Source of the DNA: Azospirillum sp. 47_25
Lineage (GTDB): Bacteria > Pseudomonadota > Alphaproteobacteria > RF32 > CAG-239
NCBI GenBank assembly: GCA_001917125.1
Contig: MNTU01000016.1
Location: forward strand, 62,001-126,000
Length of the DNA stretch: 64,000 bases
Reading direction: 5' to 3'
Part shown: positions 8,902 through 17,887 of the stretch, piece by piece
Position numbering within the stretch: position 1 is the first letter of the stretch
Layout: each line of letters begins with the position of its first letter
Notes under the pieces: generated by a model
What the model was told of the DNA's origin: nothing
The model's input: only the letters and a program-made list of their open reading frames with translations
Database searches by the model: none
Translations under genes and position numbers: made by a program

Positions 8902-9834
8902 ATGTCTTTATTTGGTAAAGTAACTGTTATCGGCATCGGTTTAATCGGTTCCTCTCTGGCAAGAGTCATCAAAAGGGACGGCCTTGCCCGGCGCATTTCC
9001 TGTTATGACGTCAAACCGCAGTATATGCAGAAAGCGCTCGAACTGGGCATCGTGGATGAAATTCACAAAAATATAGCCGACAGCGTCAAAAACGCCGACC
9101 TGATTGTTCTCTCCGCCCCGGTTGGTGCTTACGGCAAAATCATCAGAGAAATTGCCCCGTTTCTCAAAAATGACGCTGTCATTACCGACGTCGGATCAAT
9201 CAAAAAATATGTCATTCGGGAAATTGAAGCCAATCTGCCGCCCGATTCAAAAGTTTCGGTCGTTCCCGGGCACCCGGTGGCAGGAACCGAAAAATCAGGC
9301 CCCGAAGCCGGCTTTGACACACTGTTTGAAGGGCGCTGGTTCATTATGACCCCGTACGAACGCTCCTCCGATGCTGCCGTCGAAAAGATTTCCAAACTCT
9401 GGGCTCACGCCAAAATGCGGGTTGATTCCATGACTCCCGAACATCACGACAAAGTGATGGCGGCCGTTTCTCATTTGCCGCACCTGATCGCCTTTTCCAT
9501 TGTCGGCACCGTTGCCGATCTGGAAGGATACGAACAAAAGGAAATCATCAAATACTCGGCCTCCGGTTTCCGCGATTTCACCCGCATTGCCGGCTCCGAC
9601 CCCACCATGTGGCGCGACATTCTGCTCAACAACAAAACCACAATTCTTGAGTTGATACAACGCTTTGTCGAAGACCTGATTGCACTGGAACGCAACATCC
9701 GCTGGGATGAAGGCGACAAACTGTTCGAGCTTTTTTCCCGCACCCGCAAAATCCGCCGGGAAGTCGTTGAAGCCAAGCAGGATCAGCCGGAAACCGAAAA
9801 GAAAATTCTTTCTGAAATCAACCGCCGAGATTAA
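8902..9834 (+). CDS. tyrA: Prephenate/arogenate (cyclohexadienyl) dehydrogenase
   Basis: A 310-residue monofunctional TyrA-type enzyme in tyrosine synthesis. The N-terminal dinucleotide site GIGLIGSSLA is near residue 11, GHPVAGTEKSG holds the conserved catalytic-region histidine near residue 120, and SHLPHLIAFS is near residue 190. It has no fused chorismate mutase or ACT domain. The C-terminal tail is charged and Glu/Lys-rich. It starts 8 nt after cysK and probably shares its transcript. Whether it prefers prephenate or arogenate, and NAD or NADP, cannot be decided by eye. Confidence 0.9.
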   Translation: MSLFGKVTVIGIGLIGSSLARVIKRDGLARRISCYDVKPQYMQKALELGIVDEIHKNIADSVKNADLIVLSAPVGAYGKIIREIAPFLKNDAVITDVGSIKKYVIREIEANLPPDSKVSVVPGHPVAGTEKSGPEAGFDTLFEGRWFIMTPYERSSDAAVEKISKLWAHAKMRVDSMTPEHHDKVMAAVSHLPHLIAFSIVGTVADLEGYEQKEIIKYSASGFRDFTRIAGSDPTMWRDILLNNKTTILELIQRFVEDLIALERNIRWDEGDKLFELFSRTRKIRREVVEAKQDQPETEKKILSEINRRD

Positions 9835-9897
9835 GCTTGTCAAATAAAGGTTTTTTTTATATCTTAAGCCCAATATAGCAACCAAAGTGTAAAAAAC

Positions 9898-11004
9898 ATG
9901 AATCCAAATTCTATTCTCGGCCGTTATCTCAGCAAACAGATTATCCTCAACTTCCTGGGGGTGCTGCTGATGGTGCTCGGCGTTGTTTTCATCTTTGAAC
10001 TGATTGAAATGCTCCGCCGTGCCGCCGGAGAAGACGTCGGCTTCCTCTTTGTCATCCAAATGGCCGTCACCAAACTTCCGCAGACGATAGACATGGTCTT
10101 TCCTTTTGTGATGATGATTGCCGCCATGATAACTTTCTGGCGTTTGAGCAAAAGCAACGAATTTGTCATTATCCGCGCGGCCGGAGTGTCTATCTGGGGT
10201 TTTCTGTTCCCGGTACTGGTCACCACTTTTTTAATCGGCATCGTCAACATCACTGTCATCAACCCGGTTTCATCTAAAATGTATGAACTTTATGAAACCA
10301 TGGACTACCGTTTCAAAACCCGCAACCCCAATGCCGTTTTATTTACCGATAAAGGCCTCTGGACCAGAGAAGCAGTCAACAAAGACACGGTTCTGGTCAT
10401 CCAGGCGCGCAACCTTCATCAGGAAAACAACAGCCTGCTCCTGCGGGAAGTCACGATTATGGAAATGGACCGTAATGCTCAGCTTATCCGCCGGGTTGAA
10501 GCTTTTGCCGCCACGCTGGACGACAGCAACGGCTTTGAACTGAAAGACGTTAAAGTTTATGAGGCCGGCAAAGCCACCATTGCCCTGCCCAGCGTCAAAT
10601 ATACCACCAGCCTGACCCTTGACCGCATCAAGGAAAACTTTGTTGATCCGGAATCCATTTCTTTCTGGGATTTGCCAGACACTATCCGCTTTTATGAAAA
10701 ATCCGGTTTCTCGGCTTTAAAACACTACCTGCACTATCTGTCTTTACTGGCCTCGCCGTTCCTGCTCTGTGCCATGATTTTAATTGCCGCGGTTTTCGCC
10801 CTCCGCCCCAACAACCGGCGCGGCGGCGTTATGTTCCTGATCGTCGGCGGCGTATCCACCGGCTTTATCTTTTACTTTCTGTCTCAGGTTATTTATGCTT
10901 TCGGGCTCAACGGCTATATTCCGCCTTTCATGGCCGTATGGACGCCGACCCTGATTGCCGCACTCATAAGCATCACTGTTTTGCTGCACCTTGAGGACGG
11001 CTGA
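9898..11004 (+). CDS. lptG: LPS export ABC transporter permease LptG
   Basis: A 368-residue LptF/LptG-family permease with two N-terminal membrane spans, a third near residue 100, a periplasmic beta-jellyroll (about residues 130-270), and three C-terminal spans. The segment RLSKSNEFVIIRAAGVS is the cytoplasmic coupling helix that contacts LptB. LptG and LptF form the inner-membrane channel that extracts LPS. Its partner lptF lies 30 kb away beside lptD, whereas many alphaproteobacteria keep lptF and lptG adjacent. The assignment as LptG rather than LptF rests on sequence flavour and on the other copy sitting next to lptD. Confidence 0.85.
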   Translation: MNPNSILGRYLSKQIILNFLGVLLMVLGVVFIFELIEMLRRAAGEDVGFLFVIQMAVTKLPQTIDMVFPFVMMIAAMITFWRLSKSNEFVIIRAAGVSIWGFLFPVLVTTFLIGIVNITVINPVSSKMYELYETMDYRFKTRNPNAVLFTDKGLWTREAVNKDTVLVIQARNLHQENNSLLLREVTIMEMDRNAQLIRRVEAFAATLDDSNGFELKDVKVYEAGKATIALPSVKYTTSLTLDRIKENFVDPESISFWDLPDTIRFYEKSGFSALKHYLHYLSLLASPFLLCAMILIAAVFALRPNNRRGGVMFLIVGGVSTGFIFYFLSQVIYAFGLNGYIPPFMAVWTPTLIAALISITVLLHLEDG

Positions 11005-11005
11005 T

Positions 11006-11680
11006 ATGAACAAACCGGTCTGCACGCCGCCGCAGCTCAATTTCTGGATTATCTGCGCTTTATTTATGATTGTGGCCGTTTCCCCGCAGTTAGATTTGGC
11101 GGTCAGCGCTTTTTTCTTCCGAGATAACCGTTTTTACCTCGGCGATTGGGGCTTTTTTCCCTTTTTGCGCCGGGGCTTACCGGAAATATTCATCGGAATT
11201 GCCGCTGCTTTCGGCTTAATCTGGGGGTGGGGACTGCTGCGCCGCCGCTGGCTTTGGGGCATAAACACCAAAGTAATGCTCCTTACCACCGGCTCCATGC
11301 TGCTCGGCCCGATTTTAATCGTTAACGGAATTTTCAAAACTTTCTGGGGACGCGCCCGTCCTTATCAGATTATCGAATTCGGCGGAAACAAAAATTTTAC
11401 CTCGCCGATGGTCATTTCCAACCAATGCGATTGGGACTGCTCTTTCATGTCCGGACACACGGCCGTCATCTTCTGGAGCCTGGCTCTGGCACTGCTGCTT
11501 CCGCACCGGTACCGCAAATGGGGAATAAGCGCGGTTATTATCCTCGGAATAGCCACCGGAATTGCCCGCATAGCCCAAGGCTCACATTTTGTCTCTGACG
11601 TCTTTTTCAGCGCCACCATAACCTATGCTTTAATTTTGTGGCTGCATTTCAAACTTTTTCCCGAACAATACTGCCGCTGA
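11006..11680 (+). CDS. PAP2-family membrane phosphatase (possible lipid A or undecaprenyl-PP phosphatase)
   Basis: A 224-residue integral membrane protein beginning one nucleotide after the lptG stop. The ATG at 11006 follows GAGGACGG, so I prefer it to the upstream TTG. All three PAP2 motifs are intact: K111-x6-R118-P119, S149-G150-H151, and R188-x5-H194-x3-D198. About six hydrophobic segments are visible. Coupling to lptG suggests a lipid A 1-phosphatase (LpxE-like) or an undecaprenyl pyrophosphate phosphatase. The sequence does not decide between them. Confidence 0.82.
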   Translation: MNKPVCTPPQLNFWIICALFMIVAVSPQLDLAVSAFFFRDNRFYLGDWGFFPFLRRGLPEIFIGIAAAFGLIWGWGLLRRRWLWGINTKVMLLTTGSMLLGPILIVNGIFKTFWGRARPYQIIEFGGNKNFTSPMVISNQCDWDCSFMSGHTAVIFWSLALALLLPHRYRKWGISAVIILGIATGIARIAQGSHFVSDVFFSATITYALILWLHFKLFPEQYCR

Positions 11681-11992
11681 AACCTTTCCGTTTCTGTCAC
11701 CGTCCGTTCATACCATTTGAAATCTTGTTCTGCGGTTATCTTTCGGCACATTTTTTCCGCCCTCCTCCGGCCTGACCTGCCCGTCGTGCTCTCTCCGCAT
11801 CGCGGCAAAACAAATTGCCATAAAAACACCCCCTGTTTTTTCACAGAGGGTGTTTTTCAGAATTAAAGATAAACTTTGAACAGCCTGCGTAAATAGAACG
11901 ATTTCCGAGGAGCTAAAAAATTCTAACGTACACCTGTGTACATGAAATTTTAACGCTTCGCAAAATTGCTCTAACCCCAGCCGGACAAAGTT
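11681..11992. other. 312-bp gap between the PAP2 gene and rplI
   Basis: A convergent intergenic region. It holds a strong bidirectional terminator (11822-11857) and a palindromic element (11892-11997). The first 140 bp show no convincing gene. A 73-codon minus-strand frame there overlaps the PAP2 gene and has no recognisable product. Confidence 0.7.
11822..11857. terminator. Bidirectional intrinsic terminator
   Basis: AAAAACACCC-C-CTG pairs with CAG-A-GGGTGTTTTT across a T-rich loop, giving A and T tracts on both sides. It can end both the lptG-PAP2 transcript and, on the minus strand, the rpsF-rpsR-rplI transcript. Confidence 0.85.
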
Positions 11993-11997
11993 CTATT
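11892..11997. repeat. Palindromic intergenic element with AATAGAAC / GTTCTATT ends
   Basis: An approximately 106-bp imperfect palindrome. The ends are AATAGAAC (11892-11899) and GTTCTATT (11990-11997). The centre is GTACAC-CT-GTGTAC. The right end contains the rplI stop codon (TAG, read on the minus strand). It resembles the mobile palindromic elements of other alphaproteobacteria in size and design. Two other palindromic repeats in the window have a similar centre. Confidence 0.55.
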
Positions 11998-12481
11998 CTG
12001 CGGGAGAATAAGCCTTTGCCTGCTTCTTCGCATCATCTTCAGTTCTGGCAACGTTAACCAGAATGGTCTGAGTAACTTCCGGATGCAGGTTCAGCTTAAC
12101 TTCGTAGATACCCAGATCTTTAATCGGGCTTTCCATATAAACGCAACGGCGTTCAACATCAAAACCGGCAGCTTTGATAGCGGAAGCAATGTCGCGAATG
12201 GTAACGGAACCATACAGCTGACCGGTTTCGGCAGCCTGACGGATCAACATGGCGCTGAAGCCTTTCAGAGCTTCGGCTTTAGCCGTGGCAGCTTCCAGCA
12301 ATTTCTTGTTGTGGGCTTCCAGTTCGGCTTTCTGTTTTTCAAAATAAGCAACATTAGCTTCGGTAGCACGCAAAGCTTTCTTCTGCGGCAACAGGTAGTT
12401 ACGGGCATAACCGTTTTTAACGTTTACTTTGTCGCCCATTTTACCTAATTTATCAACATGTTCCAAAAGGATAATTTCCAT
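11993..12481 (-). CDS. rplI: 50S ribosomal protein L9
   Basis: A 162-residue L9. The N-terminal rRNA-binding domain is MEIILLEHVDKLGKMGD...V-NGYARNYLLPQ, a long connecting helix follows (about residues 41-78), and the C-terminal domain has GQLYGSVTIRDIA. It is the last gene of the S6-S18-L9 operon, 18 nt after rpsR. The C-terminus is slightly longer than in E. coli. Its stop codon lies inside the right arm of a palindromic element. Confidence 0.97.
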   Translation of the reverse strand: MEIILLEHVDKLGKMGDKVNVKNGYARNYLLPQKKALRATEANVAYFEKQKAELEAHNKKLLEAATAKAEALKGFSAMLIRQAAETGQLYGSVTIRDIASAIKAAGFDVERRCVYMESPIKDLGIYEVKLNLHPEVTQTILVNVARTEDDAKKQAKAYSPAE

Positions 12482-12499
12482 AGTTTTCTCTCCTTCAAC

Positions 12500-12727
12500 T
12501 TATTGTGCCACAAACGGAAGCAGACCGATATAACGAGCACGTTTGATTGCTCTGGCCAGTTCTCTTTGTTTTTTAGCAGAAACGGAAGTGATACGGCTCG
12601 GAATGATTTTTCCTTTTTCAGAGATGTATCTGGACAGCAGTTTTACATCTTTGTAGTCGATTTTAAGACCGTCTTCACCGGAAAACGGACAAGCTTTTTT
12701 TCTTCTAAAGAATACTTGTTTAGCCAT
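12500..12727 (-). CDS. rpsR: 30S ribosomal protein S18
   Basis: A 75-residue S18 with typical C-terminal features: [42 protein letters not shown] and LLPF. The N-terminal RRKKACPF is the conserved basic start. S18 pairs with S6 on the 30S platform, matching the neighbouring rpsF 11 nt upstream. Confidence 0.97.
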   Translation of the reverse strand: MAKQVFFRRKKACPFSGEDGLKIDYKDVKLLSRYISEKGKIIPSRITSVSAKKQRELARAIKRARYIGLLPFVAQ

Positions 12728-12738
12728 AACGTTGTCTC

Positions 12739-13074
12739 CTATTCTTCAACTGAATCTTTGTCGTTGGAAGCTGAAGAATCTTCGCTGAATTCATCAACTT
12801 TAACGGTCATGTAACGAATAATGTCTTCGTTGAAACGCATAATTCTTTCGAATTCGGCGATAGCATTGGCCGGAGCGGCAATGTTCATAACAACGTAGTG
12901 ACCTTTGCGGTTTTTCTTGATGCGGTAAGCCAGGTTTTTCAATCCCCAGTTATCAACGCGAACAACCTCGCCGCCTTCTTTCTTGATAATATCGCTCAAG
13001 TCAGAAACGATATTGCTTACTTGAGAGGCACCGAGATCCTGACGTGCAATCAGCACGCTTTCATAATTAGCCAT
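12739..13074 (-). CDS. rpsF: 30S ribosomal protein S6
   Basis: A 111-residue S6: [13 protein letters not shown] at the start, [25 protein letters not shown] in the middle, and an acidic Ser/Asp/Glu tail. First gene of rpsF-rpsR-rplI. A clear promoter lies at 13168-13195, giving a leader of about 87 nt that folds into hairpins and may bind S6:S18 as in other bacteria. There is no ssb or priB gene in the operon. Confidence 0.97.
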   Translation of the reverse strand: MANYESVLIARQDLGASQVSNIVSDLSDIIKKEGGEVVRVDNWGLKNLAYRIKKNRKGHYVVMNIAAPANAIAEFERIMRFNEDIIRYMTVKVDEFSEDSSASNDKDSVEE

Positions 13075-13104
13075 AAATTATCTCCTTATGGATTCTCAAC
13101 AAAT

Positions 13105-13169
13105 GGCCGAAATTTTCGGCCGGGTTATGTATAGCCGATACCGCGGTACCGGCAAGGGACGAGCGGTAC
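13105..13169 (-). promoter_or_regulatory. Structured rpsF leader RNA (candidate S6:S18 autoregulatory leader)
   Basis: The predicted leader contains a GGCCGAAA/TTTCGGCC hairpin (13105-13121) close to the rpsF ribosome site and an upstream stem GTACCG/CGGTAC (13146-13151 with 13164-13169). S6:S18 leaders in other bacteria use a hairpin with an exposed CCG. CCG triplets are present here, but I could not confirm the exact motif. Confidence 0.35.
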
Positions 13170-13195
13170 TATATAACAAATCCTTTAAATTTCAA
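13168..13195 (-). promoter_or_regulatory. rpsF operon promoter
   Basis: On the minus strand, -35 TTGAAA (13190-13195) and -10 TATAGT (13168-13173) are separated by 16 nt. This is the best sigma-70-type match upstream of rpsF. Confidence 0.65.
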
Positions 13196-13264
13196 GCATT
13201 ATTTAAATATAAATTAATCTTTTCGGGCTAAATTACGTCTATAAAATCAACGGAAACCGGAAAA

Positions 13265-13600
13265 ATGAAAATTTTCAAAACCTCAATTGCCCTGCTCTGT
13301 GCTGCCGCTGTCAGCGCCTGCACTTTCCCCGAAAAGGCCGAGAACCCTCTCATGCCCAAGCGGTTCAGCTACGCCAACGAGGAAACCCAGATTAACCTGC
13401 AGCAGCCTTTCACCCGGGTTATCGTCAAATGCTATTCCACCAAATACGAACCCGCCGAAACCTGCGCCAAACTGTTTGAAAGCAAAGGATATGTCCGTTT
13501 TGAAGATATTCCTTACAAAACGGCAAATTACGATTTTCTCAAAACCGGAACCTATCCCACCCGCCGTTGGCGCCCCGGGGAAATAACCCCCCGCTGGTAA
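13265..13600 (+). CDS. Small predicted lipoprotein
   Basis: A 111-residue protein with a lipoprotein signal peptide: MKIFKTS, a hydrophobic stretch, and lipobox AVSAC with the lipidated Cys at residue 19. The mature part has two further Cys (CYSTKYEPAETC) that may form a disulfide, then a Trp/Arg-rich end (RRWRPGEITPRW). No family recognised. It sits 24 nt before comM and may share its transcript. Outer-membrane or periplasmic location is likely, as residue +2 after Cys is Thr, not Asp. Confidence 0.72.
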   Translation: MKIFKTSIALLCAAAVSACTFPEKAENPLMPKRFSYANEETQINLQQPFTRVIVKCYSTKYEPAETCAKLFESKGYVRFEDIPYKTANYDFLKTGTYPTRRWRPGEITPRW

Positions 13601-13624
13601 ACGGCCGCGACTGAAGAGGATTTG

Positions 13625-15148
13625 ATGCAGTCAAGAATAAACACGGTCGCCTTTAACGGTCTGGAAATTCTGGACGTTGATCTTCAGGTTCAGATAGCTT
13701 CAGGCCTGCCGGCATTTACCATTGTCGGCCTGCCCGACAAAGCAGTGGCCGAAAGCCGCGAACGCGTCCGCGCTGCTTTGCAGGCATTGGGACTCAGCCT
13801 TCCTGCCAAACGCATCACCATTAATCTTGCCCCTGCCGATTTGCTTAAAGAGGGTTCCCATTTCGACCTGCCGGTCGCCTTGGGCCTGTTGGCCGGCATG
13901 GGTATCATTCCCCAGGAAGAGCTTGCCGGTTATGTTGCCCTCGGTGAACTCGGGCTGGACGGCTCGATTATTCCCGTTAACGGCATTCTGCCGGTGGCCA
14001 TTCACGCCAATGCCGCCGAAAAAGGACTGATTTGCCCGGCTGCCTGCGGACCGGAAGCCGTCTGGTCCGGCTTGAAAGATATTCTTGCGGCCGACAGTCT
14101 GTTGAGCCTGATTAACCACTTCAAGGGGCAGCAAACCCTGCCTTTTCCGCAAGCCGAAAAGCAAATGCCCGTCGAAACGCCTCTCGACATGAGTGACGTC
14201 AAAGGACAGGAAAGCGCCAAGCGGGCTTTGGAAATCGCAGCCGCGGGCGGACATAACCTGCTGATGATAGGCCCGCCCGGCGCCGGAAAATCCATGCTGG
14301 CCGCCCGTCTGCCTTCCATTCTGCCGCCGCTGACTGCCGAAGAAGCGCTTGAAACCAGTATGATTCATTCCGTTGCCGGCGAATTGAAAGACGGCAAACT
14401 TTGTTTCAGCCGCCCGTATCGCGACCCGCATCATTCCGCCTCCACTCCGGCTTTGGTCGGCGGCGGTCGCAAAGCAGCCCCCGGAGAAATTTCTCTCGCA
14501 CACAACGGCGTCTTGTTTCTGGATGAACTGCCAGAATTCAGCCGCACCGCGTTGGAAGCCCTGCGCCAGCCGCTGGAAAACGGCTATATAACTATTTCGC
14601 GCGTCAATGCCCACACAGTTTATCCCGCCAAATTTCAGCTGATTGCCGCCATGAACCCCTGCCGCTGCGGCAACCTCGGCAATCCGGCCCTCGAATGCAG
14701 CCGGGCGCCCAAATGCGCCGAAGAATATCAGTCCCGGCTTTCCGGTCCTTTGCTTGATCGTATAGACATCCATATTGAAGTTCCGGCCGTCAGCCCTTGG
14801 GAAATGGCCGCCGTCAAAACCGGCGAAAGTTCGGCGGCAATCAGAGAGAGAGTCATTCGAGCCCGCGAAATTCAAAAACAACGTTTCATCGAACTTGACG
14901 AGCCGCAGCTCAGCACCAATGCACAGCTCCGCGGCCGGCTGCTTGAAGAAGTTACCCGCCTTGACAAAGATGCGGAAGAACTTTTAATCAACTTCGCCCA
15001 CAAAAATCAGCTCTCGGCCCGAGCCTATCACCGCACTTTACGGTTAGCAAGAACGATTGCGGACTTGCAAAGTAGCGTAAATGTTCTTAAAATACACATC
15101 GCCGAGGCTTTGTCTTACCGTCGTAAGCTGCCTGCCAAAACAATTTAG
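13625..15148 (+). CDS. comM: ComM/YifB-family Mg-chelatase-like AAA+ ATPase
   Basis: A 507-residue protein. The ATG at 13625 follows AGAGGA and is preferred to the TTG just before it. The N-terminal S5-like ChlI domain (about residues 20-145) has GLPAFTIVGLPDKAVAESRER. The AAA+ domain has Walker A GPPGAGKS near residues 216-223, Walker B-like VLFLDELPEF, and an Arg-rich sensor region. A Cys-containing stretch (NPCRCGN) and the C-terminal helical domain with SARAYHRTLRLARTIADL complete the usual family layout. ComM is a hexameric helicase aiding branch migration during natural transformation. Here it need not imply competence, since it is widespread. Confidence 0.92.
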   Translation: MQSRINTVAFNGLEILDVDLQVQIASGLPAFTIVGLPDKAVAESRERVRAALQALGLSLPAKRITINLAPADLLKEGSHFDLPVALGLLAGMGIIPQEELAGYVALGELGLDGSIIPVNGILPVAIHANAAEKGLICPAACGPEAVWSGLKDILAADSLLSLINHFKGQQTLPFPQAEKQMPVETPLDMSDVKGQESAKRALEIAAAGGHNLLMIGPPGAGKSMLAARLPSILPPLTAEEALETSMIHSVAGELKDGKLCFSRPYRDPHHSASTPALVGGGRKAAPGEISLAHNGVLFLDELPEFSRTALEALRQPLENGYITISRVNAHTVYPAKFQLIAAMNPCRCGNLGNPALECSRAPKCAEEYQSRLSGPLLDRIDIHIEVPAVSPWEMAAVKTGESSAAIRERVIRAREIQKQRFIELDEPQLSTNAQLRGRLLEEVTRLDKDAEELLINFAHKNQLSARAYHRTLRLARTIADLQSSVNVLKIHIAEALSYRRKLPAKTI

Positions 15149-15160
15149 GAGCCCTTACAG

Positions 15161-17848
15161 ATGAAAATTTTAAAATCTGCGCCGTTTTTACTTTTCTCAG
15201 CCGTTTTTGCTGCCGGTTTAAGCCTGCCCGCCGCGGCGGACGACACCGGAGAAGTCAAAATCATCAGCCGCCAGATTGAACGCAACCTGGAACGCGTCAC
15301 CCCGCGCTCACAGGGAACTCGCGCCGTTTTTAACAACAATTTTCAGCCCAGGACAAAAGCCAAAAGCAACCGCAAATTTAACGAAGGCCCCATATTCGGC
15401 GACAACGACTGCACCCGGCGCACTTGCGGCGGCGCCATGTTCGGACCGCAAACCTGCAAGAGAATCAAACTTCCCTGCGAAGACTGCGGCGATCAGCCCA
15501 AACCGGTTAAACCCCGTCCGCATATCAAAAACTACGTTACCTTGGAAGAAGACATTTTCCAAACCATACACCACCGCTGCGGCGATTTTGCCCCTCTCCA
15601 GCTGGAATGGGTGGATTTCCGTATCAAAAAAGGCCGTGACCGCACTTATTCGCGCCGGCTCGGCAATTATCGTTTCCGCATCTTCGGCTGCCGGCGCGAC
15701 CAGCGTCATGCCGTTTTAAATGAGGGACGCATTATTCAAAAAGATATGGAATTTATCCGTATTTTTGAAGACAAGGTCAGCGACTGCTACAATATTGTCA
15801 AAATTCCCAACGACGTTTGCCTTTCAGGCGTCAACAAACCGCTGCCGGAATATGTACTGACGGCCGAAATCACCGACTACTTTATGAACCTCTGCGACGA
15901 ATATGACTGGAAAGACGCCGAAAAAGCCAATCTGCGCACCGGCTCCGCACAGATGACCGTCACTTGGCGTTTAATGGACCTCAGTAAATCTAACGTTCTC
16001 TGGAAAGGGGAATCCAACGGCTATTCCGAGGTTCCCGACGGCGAATACAATGCCGAAATGATTTTAATCGAACGGGCTTTTGCCGATGCCGTTGACAATC
16101 TGCGCCAGCTTCCCGGCTTTGAAGATCAGTTGGCCGTTCGTCAAACCCCGGAAGATTTAGAGGCTCAAAAACAGGCGCTTATCGCCATGGAACGCATGAA
16201 CGACCCGGTCAAATGCCAATATCAGCCTGAAATCAAACAGGCCCAAACGCTTTGCCCGCTGCAGGAAAACGGCGGCACGGCAGCTGACGGGCAAATGTGC
16301 ACGGCGCAAACCGAACCCGAACTGCTGTCAATCTGCCCGGCAGACAATCCTGACTGCAGCGGCTCCATTGAAGAACTGGGCGGTTCGGCCGGCAACGGAC
16401 AATATGCCCAGGACAATCAGACGTTAATCCTCGACCAGCCGGCACAGGATTATTCCGATACCGAAGTCGCCGTCGCCGAAGTGACCCCTGTCGAAGAAAG
16501 CGGCGATACGATTGATATGGGCGGCAGCCTGAATGCCCGGGAAGCCGAAATTGCCGATGCGGCGGCCAAAGCCGAAAACCGTACGGTTCAGTTTGACGAA
16601 TTCGGCAACGCGATTGAACTCAGCGGCGGAGCGGAAGACAGCGGAACACCCCCCGATTTCTGCCCGCTTGACGCCGACGGCAACCCGCAGTGCGGCGAAC
16701 AGATTACCGTCGAAGAAGGAAATTACGAAGAAGAATATGCCTGTGAAGACGGAAACTTCTGCGAACCCTCCATGTTTGAATTTCTGCATGAGGAAGACCG
16801 CAGCTGCTCCCCGTCGCCGGTACCGTTCCTTCACAAAGAAAACCGCGGCTGTGAACCGTCAATCTTTGATGACCTGTTCGGAACCAAACCTTCCTGCGCT
16901 CTTGAAGAAGAACAGGAGATTATGGTTGAAGACTTTATCGAACAGCCTTACTGCCAGCCGGAATCCGACCTTTATATTGAAGAAAGCGGCGGTTTCGAGG
17001 AAAGCGGCAATTTCGTTGAAGAAGACGGCGGCGTCATTGACTTCGGCGGTGCAGTCGAAACCGACGGACAATCTTGGACTGCGCTTGATATTCCGCCGGA
17101 AGAAACCCAGGATATGATTGAACGCAACCAGCTTTGCGTCGTTAACCGCGGACCTTACGACAAACTGACACCGGAAAACATTTACAAAGTCCGCGCTTCC
17201 GTTGTCGGCGTCACCAACGCTAACGGCATGAAAGGCGCCGGATTGTTAATTTCCGATCAGTTTGTTCTCACTTCGGCCGATTTGATTGTCAAAGACAACA
17301 ACCGTTACCGCCTTAAGACCATTAACGGCGTCGAACTCTCCGGCCGGGCCGTCCGTATCAACATCAAAAAGAATACGGCTCTGATTCTGCTGGATGAAAA
17401 GACTCAATTCACGCCGCTGTCACTGAACCTTGAGTTGCCGGAAATCGGTACCGGCGGCTATATGGCTCTCGGCCTGCTGGAAGACAGCGAAGGCGGCGAA
17501 GGCTACCTTGACAACAACGGCAAAGTCAGCGGCTACCGCTATTCCGACGAAAAAGGCGCCGAGATTATCGTTGACACTTTCGTCCAGACGGTAACCGTCG
17601 GCGGCGCGCTGATTGACGAACATGGCACCATCAACGGCATGTCCCACGCCGGCAAAAAGTTTGAAGACGGTCCTGATCTCTTTATTCCGATCACTACCGC
17701 CATCAATTCCGTCGGTCTTGAAATCTGCGGACAGGAAAACAAGGCGCCGAAAGTACCGATGGCCGTCATTAAACCGGTGTCCACTGCCATTGACGGTTTT
17801 ACCGGTTCAAAAGAACCCAAACCGATGGATAAGAAAGGACGTAAGTAA
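15161..17848 (+). CDS. Exported multidomain protein ending in an inactive trypsin-like domain
   Basis: An 895-residue protein 12 nt after comM, with AGGAGCC before the ATG. A signal peptide covers residues 1-26 (LPAAA). An N-terminal region (about 120-325) has a CsgG/auxiliary-lipoprotein-like pattern (VLTAEITDYF, TVTWRLMDL, VLWKGESNGYSE). A long acidic, Cys-containing linker follows (about 330-660) with repeated EESGG-type stretches and FLHEEDR/FLHKENR units. The end (about 676-860) matches a trypsin/DegP fold: GAGLLISDQFVLTSAD, NTALILLD and VGGALIDEHG. The triad positions read D707, N738 and V813 instead of His, Asp and Ser, so it should be a pseudoprotease. Function unknown. Confidence 0.75.
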   Translation: MKILKSAPFLLFSAVFAAGLSLPAAADDTGEVKIISRQIERNLERVTPRSQGTRAVFNNNFQPRTKAKSNRKFNEGPIFGDNDCTRRTCGGAMFGPQTCKRIKLPCEDCGDQPKPVKPRPHIKNYVTLEEDIFQTIHHRCGDFAPLQLEWVDFRIKKGRDRTYSRRLGNYRFRIFGCRRDQRHAVLNEGRIIQKDMEFIRIFEDKVSDCYNIVKIPNDVCLSGVNKPLPEYVLTAEITDYFMNLCDEYDWKDAEKANLRTGSAQMTVTWRLMDLSKSNVLWKGESNGYSEVPDGEYNAEMILIERAFADAVDNLRQLPGFEDQLAVRQTPEDLEAQKQALIAMERMNDPVKCQYQPEIKQAQTLCPLQENGGTAADGQMCTAQTEPELLSICPADNPDCSGSIEELGGSAGNGQYAQDNQTLILDQPAQDYSDTEVAVAEVTPVEESGDTIDMGGSLNAREAEIADAAAKAENRTVQFDEFGNAIELSGGAEDSGTPPDFCPLDADGNPQCGEQITVEEGNYEEEYACEDGNFCEPSMFEFLHEEDRSCSPSPVPFLHKENRGCEPSIFDDLFGTKPSCALEEEQEIMVEDFIEQPYCQPESDLYIEESGGFEESGNFVEEDGGVIDFGGAVETDGQSWTALDIPPEETQDMIERNQLCVVNRGPYDKLTPENIYKVRASVVGVTNANGMKGAGLLISDQFVLTSADLIVKDNNRYRLKTINGVELSGRAVRINIKKNTALILLDEKTQFTPLSLNLELPEIGTGGYMALGLLEDSEGGEGYLDNNGKVSGYRYSDEKGAEIIVDTFVQTVTVGGALIDEHGTINGMSHAGKKFEDGPDLFIPITTAINSVGLEICGQENKAPKVPMAVIKPVSTAIDGFTGSKEPKPMDKKGRK

Positions 17849-17854
17849 AAAAAA

Positions 17855-17883
17855 GCCCCGCCCAAAACAGGCGGGGCCTTTTT
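17855..17883 (+). terminator. Strong intrinsic terminator
   Basis: GCCCCGCC (17855-17862) and GGCGGGGC (17870-17877) form a perfect 8-bp stem with a 7-nt loop, followed by a C and a T-run. It isolates the preceding gene from hslVU. Confidence 0.92.
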
Positions 17884-17887
17884 TAGC

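Noticed and set aside
11623-11844. 73-codon minus-strand frame after the PAP2 gene
   Set aside because: It overlaps the PAP2 gene, has no ribosome site or recognisable sequence, and starts inside a terminator.
13700-14881. 393-codon open frame antisense to comM
   Set aside because: It is a mirror of the GC-rich codon pattern of comM, with no known domains and no ribosome site.
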